Assembly (NCBI GenBank): GCA_945906835.1
Contig: CAMDRL010000021.1
Coordinates: forward strand, 1 to 12,845
Source of the DNA: Rickettsia typhi
GTDB taxonomy: Bacteria; Pseudomonadota; Alphaproteobacteria; Rickettsiales; UBA1997
Length of the DNA: 12,845 nucleotides
Reading direction: 5' to 3'
Positions 1 to 3,882 of this stretch are shown in pieces. Each line of letters begins with the position of its first letter. Within the stretch, counting starts at the first letter, position 1. Position numbers and translations under genes: made by a program. The notes under the pieces are model-generated. The model saw only the letters and a list, made by a program, of their open reading frames with translations, was not told the DNA's origin and made no database searches.

Positions 1-153
1 CAAGAAGGAACTGAGATGGTTATGCCTGGAGACAATGTAAAAATCACGGTTGCATTAATTCACCCAATCGCTATGGAAGAGGGCTTGCGCTTCGCCATCA
101 GAGAAGGTGGAAGAACTGTTGGTGCTGGTGTGGTTAGTAAGGTTTTGAAGTAA
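1..153 (+). CDS. tuf: Elongation factor Tu, C-terminal 50 residues (5' end outside window)
   Basis: This is the end of the GTPase that delivers aminoacyl-tRNA to the ribosomal A site in the cytoplasm. The visible part reads from codon 1 of the window without interruption to a TAA stop. It covers the last beta-barrel (domain 3), with the family signatures [27 protein letters not shown] and the terminal [13 protein letters not shown]. The match to the EF-Tu C-terminus is unmistakable. Only the 5' part is missing, because of the window edge. A small lipoprotein gene begins 7 nt after the stop and tRNA-Trp follows, so tuf is probably the promoter-proximal gene of this short unit. The tuf/tRNA-Trp/secE/nusG order is a widespread bacterial arrangement. 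Confidence 0.97.
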   Translation, partial: QEGTEMVMPGDNVKITVALIHPIAMEEGLRFAIREGGRTVGAGVVSKVLK

Positions 154-160
154 AAGAGAT

Positions 161-388
161 ATGAAAAAATTAATCTGTTTATTTGCACTAGCCATGTTGG
201 CGGGTTGTTATAATCCTAAGACTCATGGAAGCTTTATATCTGAGCATCAAGATGCTTGGGTTGATGGTTATGCTATACGAATTTCAGAACATAAAGTTGC
301 AGACAAGGGTCTTTTATATTGTCGTGCTAATGTTGAGAAAGATGGTTCTGCAAAGCCAACTTGTTTCGGTGCTAAGTTTAAGGAATAA
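161..388 (+). CDS. Small predicted lipoprotein, function unknown
   Basis: The product is 75 residues and I do not recognise its family. It starts MKKLICLFALAMLAGC: two lysines, a hydrophobic core and a lipobox L13-A14-G15-C16, so it should be processed by signal peptidase II and lipidated on Cys16. The mature part is only about 60 residues, polar, with two more cysteines (C54, C68) that could form a disulfide in the periplasm. There is no transmembrane segment beyond the signal. The ATG lies 7 nt after the tuf stop, with a purine-rich AAAAGAGA just upstream overlapping the tuf end, so translation may be coupled to tuf. The stop codon lies 7 nt before tRNA-Trp, so the mRNA 3' end would be set by tRNA 5' processing unless a separate transcript exists. 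The clean lipobox and tight packing argue for a real gene; the function is open. Confidence 0.7.
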   Translation: MKKLICLFALAMLAGCYNPKTHGSFISEHQDAWVDGYAIRISEHKVADKGLLYCRANVEKDGSAKPTCFGAKFKE

Positions 389-395
389 AGTTTTT

Positions 396-471
396 AGGAG
401 CGTAGCTCAACTGGTAGAGTAGCGGTCTCCAAAACCGTTGGTTGGGGGTTCGATTCCTCTCGCTCCTGCCA
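396..471 (+). tRNA. tRNA-Trp (anticodon CCA)
   Basis: A full cloverleaf can be folded by hand. The acceptor stem is AGGAGCG (396-402) with CGCTCCT (461-467). The D stem is 405-408 with 417-420, ending in a G-U pair. The anticodon stem 422-426/434-438 encloses the loop CTCCAAA with anticodon CCA at 429-431. A 5-nt variable loop follows, then the T stem 444-448/456-460 with loop TTCGATT (two G-U pairs). Discriminator G468 fits bacterial tRNA-Trp, and the 3' CCA (469-471) is encoded. Its position between tuf and secE is the common location of trpT in many bacteria. It lies 7 nt after the lipoprotein stop and 11 nt before a strong hairpin, so it is probably cut out of a tuf-lipoprotein-tRNA transcript. 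Confidence 0.96.
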
Positions 472-482
472 AATTATGTTTT

Positions 483-531
483 ATTAATGACGATTATGAA
501 CTTATTTTCAGAATCGTCATTAATGTTTTTT
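483..531 (+). terminator. Strong intrinsic terminator after tRNA-Trp
   Basis: A perfect 13-bp inverted repeat, ATTAATGACGATT (483-495) with AATCGTCATTAAT (512-524), encloses a 16-nt loop and is followed by G and six T residues (526-531). This is the expected form of a Rho-independent terminator, although the stem is AT-rich. It sits 11 nt after the tRNA CCA and 23 nt before the secE start codon. It could terminate fully, terminate partially to separate tuf/tRNA from secE/nusG output, or act as a processing hairpin. Confidence 0.8.
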
Positions 532-554
532 AAAAATTAAATTAAGTTTCTGTT

Positions 555-737
555 TTGAAAATAGTAAATTTTTTCAAAGATGCAATTGATGAGCTAAAAA
601 AGCTTCACTTTCCTTCTAAAAAAGAAACATACACCACAACAATAACAATTTTAGTTACTATTGTGGTGTTTTCTTTGACGATTTTATTGGCTGATTTTAT
701 CATTTCAAAGATCATAGGTCTTATTTTTGGTCTGTAA
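555..737 (+). CDS. secE: Preprotein translocase subunit SecE
   Basis: SecE clamps and stabilises SecY in the SecYEG protein-export channel of the inner membrane. The product is 60 residues, the usual length of the single-span form. An amphipathic N-terminal helix (about residues 1-17, FFKDAIDELKK) is followed by the conserved hinge FPSKKET (19-25; the family usually has WPS-R/K-KET) and one hydrophobic span at about residues 28-58. The start is TTG: an in-frame TAA stands four codons upstream (543-545) with no other start codon between, and no ATG lies before the conserved helix. No Shine-Dalgarno sequence is visible. nusG follows after 28 nt, the standard pairing. The upstream hairpin ends only 23 nt before the start, leaving little room for a promoter. 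Confidence 0.93.
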   Translation: MKIVNFFKDAIDELKKLHFPSKKETYTTTITILVTIVVFSLTILLADFIISKIIGLIFGL

Positions 738-765
738 TAAATTACAATTTTGAATTTTTATAAAG

Positions 766-1305
766 ATGGATAACAAAGAAAATAAATGGTACATATTAAA
801 TGTTATGGCCGGTCAGGAAAATAAAGTTGCAACTGACATAAAATCAATGATTTTGCGCGGTGCTCTGGGGCATTATGTTGCAGATGTTTTGGTGCCTTCA
901 AAACAAATTGTGAAAATTAAAAAAGGACAAAAAGTTCAAGAAGCGCAAAAGCTTTTTCCAGGTTATGTTTTTATTAATGCTAACATTAATTCAAATGCCT
1001 ATAATTTGCTCAATGCAATTCCTAAAGTAATGGGATTTTTGGGTAGTAAAAATAATCCTGAACCAGTTACTGATGAAAAAATGCAAACAATTTTGAATCT
1101 TTCAAATGAACAAATTGCAGATAATAAAAATGTTATTTTCGAAATTGGTGAAACTCTAAATGTAATTGAAGGTCCTTTTGAATCCTTCTCTGGAGCGGTT
1201 GAAGAGTTTGATTCTGAAAAACAAAAAGTTAAAATTTCTATTTTAATTTTTGGTAGAGCAACTTCAGTTGAATTAGATATTAGTCAAGTAGAAAAAATTT
1301 CCTAA
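766..1305 (+). CDS. nusG: Transcription termination/antitermination factor NusG
   Basis: NusG binds the clamp of RNA polymerase during elongation and links it to Rho or to ribosomal protein S10 and the trailing ribosome. The product is 179 residues, normal for the family. The NGN domain (about 6-115) starts KWYILNVMAGQENKVA and contains the landmark KLFPGYVFI (62-70) and VMGFLG (88-93). The KOW domain (about 125-179) contains GETLNVIEGPF, a GAVEEFDSEKQKVKI stretch and IFGRATSVELDISQVEKI. The ATG is preceded by AT-rich sequence with no clear Shine-Dalgarno. It follows secE by 28 nt and probably shares its transcript. A small terminator-like hairpin follows. Confidence 0.97.
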   Translation: MDNKENKWYILNVMAGQENKVATDIKSMILRGALGHYVADVLVPSKQIVKIKKGQKVQEAQKLFPGYVFINANINSNAYNLLNAIPKVMGFLGSKNNPEPVTDEKMQTILNLSNEQIADNKNVIFEIGETLNVIEGPFESFSGAVEEFDSEKQKVKISILIFGRATSVELDISQVEKIS

Positions 1306-1331
1306 AATTTTTTAAGAAAATGATTGCAAAT

Positions 1332-1354
1332 TAGTTTTAGAAAACTATTTTTTT
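1332..1354 (+). terminator. Short AT-rich terminator-like hairpin after nusG
   Basis: TAGTTT (1332-1337), loop TAGA and AAACTA (1342-1347) form a perfect 6-bp stem followed directly by seven T residues (1348-1354). The geometry is that of an intrinsic terminator, but the stem is short with one G-C pair, so it may be weak. It lies 26 nt after the nusG stop and about 100 nt before rplK, where many bacteria have a separate promoter for the L11 operon. Confidence 0.5.
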
Positions 1355-1452
1355 GCGCCTCGTAAATATTGGGGCTAAGTTACCAGACTTAAATCATACT
1401 TGAAAAGTCGTCAGATAAAGTCAAAAAAACACAAGAGAATTCCTTTAAATAT

Positions 1453-1890
1453 ATGTCAAAAAGTAAGAAAGAAATTTTAGGCCTTATAAAGCTACAAGTG
1501 CCTTCAGGCAAAGCAAATCCAGCTCCTCCAATTGGTCCAGCTTTGGGTCAAAAAGGTCTGAATATTATGGAATTTTGCAAGCAATTTAATGCTGTAAAAT
1601 TTGATTATGAAATTGGAACTCCAATTCCAGTCACAATCGTTGCTTACAAAGATAAGTCATTCACATTTACAACCAAAAGTCCTCCAGTATCTTACTTAAT
1701 AATGAAAGAAATTGGTTTACAAAAAGGTTCTTCAGCTCCAGGAAAAGACAGTGCTGGTAAAATTACCAAAGCTCAAATTGAGAATGTGGCTAAGAAAAAA
1801 ATGGTTGATATGAATGCTTCAACTTTAGAAGCATGTATGCAAATGGTTAAAGGATCTGCAACTTCAATGGGTCTTGAAGTAGTAGAATAA
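1453..1890 (+). CDS. rplK: 50S ribosomal protein L11
   Basis: L11 binds the GTPase-associated region of 23S rRNA at the base of the L7/L12 stalk and takes part in factor binding and the stringent response. The product is 145 residues, close to the usual 140-145. The N-terminal domain has [20 protein letters not shown] (13-32), including the proline-rich segment that also forms the thiopeptide site, then [12 protein letters not shown] (36-47). The C-terminal rRNA-binding domain has KMVDMNA and [14 protein letters not shown]. The 147-nt space upstream contains a terminator-like hairpin and presumably the promoter or leader for rplKA. No clear consensus promoter and no strong Shine-Dalgarno were found. 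Confidence 0.98.
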   Translation: MSKSKKEILGLIKLQVPSGKANPAPPIGPALGQKGLNIMEFCKQFNAVKFDYEIGTPIPVTIVAYKDKSFTFTTKSPPVSYLIMKEIGLQKGSSAPGKDSAGKITKAQIENVAKKKMVDMNASTLEACMQMVKGSATSMGLEVVE

Positions 1891-1904
1891 TATATCAAAG
1901 CACT

Positions 1905-1925
1905 AACAAATTTGAACAATTTGTT
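1905..1925 (+). promoter_or_regulatory. Hairpin in the rplK-rplA spacer
   Basis: AACAAATT (1905-1912), loop TGAAC and AATTTGTT (1918-1925) form a perfect 8-bp stem with a 5-nt loop, 14 nt after the rplK stop. It is followed by TTGG, not a long T-tract, so termination is doubtful. A smaller 4-bp hairpin, ACGC-TGTT-GCGT, lies farther on at about 1958-1969. The spacer of 101 nt is unusually long for rplK-rplA, which are tightly coupled in many bacteria. A role in processing or stability is inference. Confidence 0.35.
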
Positions 1926-1991
1926 TTGGCAGGATATTTCCACAGAGTGGGTCACAACGCTGTTGCGTAAAAAATAAATTATAAGTAAAAA

Positions 1992-2672
1992 ATGGCAAAA
2001 AATATTCAAAAGGTTGAAAAACATCTTGCTGCTAATCTTGAAGAGGCAGTTAAAAAAATCCAAGAAATGAGCGCTATAAACAAGCGTAAATTTAATGAAT
2101 CTGTTGATATAGCAGTTAATTTAGGAATTGATGCTAAGCAATCTGATCAAGCTGTTAAAGGATCAATTTTACTTCCAAATGGATCTGGCAAAAAAGTAAG
2201 AGTTATTGTTTTTTCTGCTAATGAAGATCAAAAGAAGGTCGCTCTTGAAGCTGGTGCTATCATGGCTGGTCTTGAAGATTTGGTAGCAAAAATTGAAGGT
2301 GGTTTTTTAGATTTTGATTGCTGCGTTGCAACTCCAGATGTTATGCAAAAAATTAGCAAAGTTGCTAGAAAGCTTGGGCCTCGTGGCTTAATGCCAAGTC
2401 CAAAAAATGGCACAGTTACAACTGATGTAAAAAAAGCTGTATTAGATGCTTTAAAAGGAAAAGCTGATTTTAAAAATGATAAGGCTGGAACAGTTCACTG
2501 TCTAGTTGGTAAAGTAGATTTTGCTGCTAAAGATTTAATAGAAAATATTAAAGCAGTTACTAAGGCAATAAAAGATATTAAGCCAGAAAGTTCAAAAGGA
2601 AAATTCATTAAAGAATTTTACTTAAATACAACTATGGGTCAATCAGTGCAAGTTGCTACTGAAGGATTGTAA
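1992..2672 (+). CDS. rplA: 50S ribosomal protein L1
   Basis: L1 forms the mobile stalk at the E site that helps release deacylated tRNA, and in many bacteria represses its own operon by binding mRNA. The product is 226 residues, near the usual 230. Landmarks are FNESVDIAVNLGIDAK (34-49), LPNGSGKKVRVIVF (61-74), the hinge signature LGPRGLMPSPKNGTV (128-142) and DKAGTVHCLVGKVDF, with LNTTMGQSV at the C-terminus. The ATG is preceded by TAAGTAAAAA, with no strong Shine-Dalgarno. rplJ follows after only 19 nt, so rplA and rplJ are very probably on one message. An overlapping reading frame on the opposite strand is a shadow. Confidence 0.98.
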   Translation: MAKNIQKVEKHLAANLEEAVKKIQEMSAINKRKFNESVDIAVNLGIDAKQSDQAVKGSILLPNGSGKKVRVIVFSANEDQKKVALEAGAIMAGLEDLVAKIEGGFLDFDCCVATPDVMQKISKVARKLGPRGLMPSPKNGTVTTDVKKAVLDALKGKADFKNDKAGTVHCLVGKVDFAAKDLIENIKAVTKAIKDIKPESSKGKFIKEFYLNTTMGQSVQVATEGL

Positions 2673-2691
2673 TACAAAATCTAAATTCAAG

Positions 2692-3186
2692 ATGAACAGA
2701 AATCAAAAAGTAGAACTAATTTCTTTATTAAAAGATAAGTTAATAGCCAGCTCTTTTGTAGCGGTTATATATTACAGAGGAATGAGCGATAAACAACTTT
2801 ACGATATGAGAGTTGCTTTAAAAGCTAAAGGTTGCGGCATGAAAATTGCTAAAAATACTTTAGTAAAAGTTGCAATTCAAGGAACTGAATTGGAGGTTTT
2901 AACTCCGCATTTATCAGGTCCAACAGCAATTCTCTATTCGCAAGATATGATTGCTTTGTCAAAAGTTATTTCTGATTTTGCTAAAGAAGTTGAGGTTTTA
3001 CAAATTAAAATCGGCTACTTGAACAAAGAGTTAATCTCTGAAAATAAAATCAGAGATTTGGCAAAATTAGGTTCTTTGGAAGAAGTTCGCGCTTCTTTCC
3101 TTGGCAAGCTAAAAGGTATTCAATCTAACTTTGTGAGAGTTCTACAGGCTCCTGAGGCTGGACTGGCTTCCTCATTTAAAGGCTAA
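2692..3186 (+). CDS. rplJ: 50S ribosomal protein L10
   Basis: L10 anchors dimers of L7/L12 to the 23S rRNA stalk base. Starting at the ATG at 2692 the product is 164 residues, the usual length, opening MNRNQKVELI as the family does. A longer frame opening at 2653 would overlap rplA and add 13 unrelated residues, so I reject it. Landmarks are SFVAVIYYRGMSDKQLYDMR (21-40), the basic KAKGCGMKIAKNTLVKVAI stretch (44-62), LSGPTAI (74-80) and the C-terminal helical region, about 135-164, that holds the L7/L12 dimers. The gap to rplA is 19 nt with no Shine-Dalgarno stronger than TTCAAG, leaving no space for the L10 leader known from enterobacteria. Confidence 0.96.
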   Translation: MNRNQKVELISLLKDKLIASSFVAVIYYRGMSDKQLYDMRVALKAKGCGMKIAKNTLVKVAIQGTELEVLTPHLSGPTAILYSQDMIALSKVISDFAKEVEVLQIKIGYLNKELISENKIRDLAKLGSLEEVRASFLGKLKGIQSNFVRVLQAPEAGLASSFKG

Positions 3187-3248
3187 TACCCTTAAGAAAA
3201 TTTCGTAAAAATTAAAGTTAATAACAAAAACAAAAAATAGGAAAAAAA

Positions 3249-3617
3249 ATGACTACTAATCTTGATCAAATTTCAGAAACCCTTTCTTCACTTACAGTTC
3301 TTGAATTAGCTGATTTAAGCAAAAAATTAGAAGAAAAATGGGGCGTTTCTGCCGCTTCTTTTGCTGCTGCTGGTCCTGCTGCAGCTGTTGCTGTTGTTGA
3401 AGTTAAGGATAAATTTGAAGTTGTTCTACTTGCTGCCGGAGATAACAAAATCAATGTTATTAAAGAAGTTAGAGCTATCACTGGACTTGGCTTGAAAGAA
3501 GCTAAAGATTTAGTTGAAGGAGCTCCTAAAACAGTTAAATCTGATGTTCCAACTACAGAAGCTGAAGAATTAAAAAAGAAATTAGAAGCCGCTGGCGCTA
3601 AAGTTGAATTGAAGTAG
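3249..3617 (+). CDS. rplL: 50S ribosomal protein L7/L12
   Basis: L7/L12 is the multicopy stalk protein that recruits the translational GTPases EF-Tu, EF-G and IF2. The product is 122 residues, a standard length. The N-terminal dimerisation and L10-binding domain covers about 1-33 ([20 protein letters not shown]). A flexible Ala/Gly/Pro hinge follows (about 34-50, [16 protein letters not shown]). The C-terminal factor-binding domain has [37 protein letters not shown] and ends GAKVELK. TAGGAAAAAAAATG gives it one of the better ribosome sites in the window, in keeping with its need for excess synthesis. It follows rplJ by 62 nt. The 122-codon frame on the opposite strand is a shadow of its biased codons. 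Confidence 0.98.
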   Translation: MTTNLDQISETLSSLTVLELADLSKKLEEKWGVSAASFAAAGPAAAVAVVEVKDKFEVVLLAAGDNKINVIKEVRAITGLGLKEAKDLVEGAPKTVKSDVPTTEAEELKKKLEAAGAKVELK

Positions 3618-3631
3618 TTTTCTACTTTTTT
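3612..3631 (+). terminator. Mini-hairpin with T-tract on the rplL stop codon (attenuator candidate)
   Basis: AAGTAG (3612-3617, including the rplL TAG stop), loop TTTT and CTACTT (3622-3627) form a perfect 6-bp stem running into further T residues up to 3631. This has the shape of a short intrinsic terminator. In enterobacteria a partial terminator between rplL and rpoB lowers polymerase gene expression relative to L7/L12; a similar role here is inference. A ribosome finishing rplL would cover the stem, so its effect could depend on translation. Confidence 0.45.
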
Positions 3632-3632
3632 C

Positions 3633-3666
3633 AAAAGCCAATTCGCTGCTAGGTGGATTGGCTTTT
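3633..3666 (+). terminator. Second hairpin in the rplL-rpoB gap
   Basis: AAAAGCCAAT (3633-3642) pairs perfectly with ATTGGCTTTT (3657-3666), giving a 10-bp stem around a 14-nt loop. T residues end the stem, but the sequence after it (AGCGTTTGCGC) is not a T-tract. A third small hairpin, TAGCG-TTTG-CGCTA (3666-3679), abuts it. Together with the preceding mini-hairpin this looks like an attenuator or RNase processing region. On the opposite strand the stem would be followed by a tract of A in the RNA sense, so a bidirectional role is not suggested. Confidence 0.5.
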
Positions 3667-3706
3667 AGCGTTTGCGCTACTTGCTAAAATGTTCAATACA
3701 ATTTTC

Positions 3707-3754
3707 AAGTTTGATGGGAAGCTTGATATGGAGCTCTCGTCAAAATTTGATATT
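3707..3754 (+). repeat. Degenerate 12-nt tandem repeat
   Basis: Four 12-nt units start at 3707, 3719, 3731 and 3743. Three share the core AA(G/A)(T/C)TTGAT: AAGTTTGAT, AAGCTTGATAT and AAATTTGATAT. The unit at 3731 (GAGCTCTCGTCA) is strongly diverged. The period is a multiple of three, so in one frame it reads KFDG-KLDM-ELSS-KFDI, which may be a relic of coding sequence or chance. It lies in the untranslated rplL-rpoB gap. Confidence 0.4.
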
Positions 3755-3785
3755 TCTTTATTTCTACGCCGCATAAGTGATCCTT

Positions 3786-3808
3786 GGCGGTTCCCGCCTC
3801 GCGGGACC
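3786..3808 (+). repeat. G+C-rich palindromic element in the rplL-rpoB gap
   Basis: Two mutually exclusive hairpins overlap. One is GGCGG-TTC-CCGCC (3786-3798). The other is CCCGC-CTC-GCGGG (3793-3805), extended by GGT/ACC with one bulged T to 3789-3808. The block from about 3766 to 3810 is much richer in G+C than anything around it. An isolated G+C-rich palindrome in an AT-rich spacer is typical of small dispersed palindromic elements, but no second copy exists in this window, so repeat status is inferred. Confidence 0.45.
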
Positions 3809-3813
3809 CATAT

Positions 3814-3838
3814 ACCAAAAAATCAAAGACATTTTGGT
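3814..3838 (+). other. AT-rich hairpin just upstream of the rpoB start region
   Basis: ACCAAAA (3814-3820) and TTTTGGT (3832-3838) form a perfect 7-bp stem with an 11-nt loop, flanked at a distance by TATA on both sides (3811-3814 and 3843-3846). It directly follows the G+C-rich palindrome and may belong to the same inserted element. The purpose is unknown. Confidence 0.35.
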
Positions 3839-3867
3839 TTTGTATATTAGATTAAGTCAACAAAAAA

Positions 3868-3872
3868 AGAGG
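3868..3872 (+). promoter_or_regulatory. Ribosome binding site that supports the GTG start of rpoB
   Basis: AGAGG at 3868-3872 lies 10 nt before GTG at 3883. It is the only good Shine-Dalgarno match near the beginning of rpoB. Together with the family-like N-terminus (FDQALLRKSF, SLQRESYAKFL) it supports the GTG as the real start. Confidence 0.6.
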
Positions 3873-3882
3873 TTTATCTAAG

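Noticed and set aside
1353..1390. Candidate -35/-10 pairs before rplK (TTGCGC-N17-TAAGTT; TTGGGG-N17-AATCAT)
   Set aside because: Each box matches the consensus at only 3-4 of 6 positions, no better than chance in AT-rich DNA.
1773..2063. 96-codon minus-strand open frame across the rplK-rplA junction
   Set aside because: It overlaps two certain genes on the other strand and has no recognisable domain or ribosome site.
2653..2691. N-terminal extension of rplJ to an ATG inside rplA
   Set aside because: The 13 added residues do not fit L10, overlap the rplA end, and the ATG at 2692 gives the normal length and N-terminus.
3266..3634. 122-codon open frame antisense to rplL
   Set aside because: It exactly shadows the biased, alanine-rich codons of rplL, and the translation is a low-complexity Ser/Thr/Ala protein without domains.
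3653..3850. 65-codon open frame (GTG start) in the rplL-rpoB gap
   Set aside because: The start lies inside a hairpin, there is no ribosome site, the frame crosses the repeat and the G+C-rich palindrome, and the protein resembles nothing I know. Retained only as context for the 12-nt repeat.
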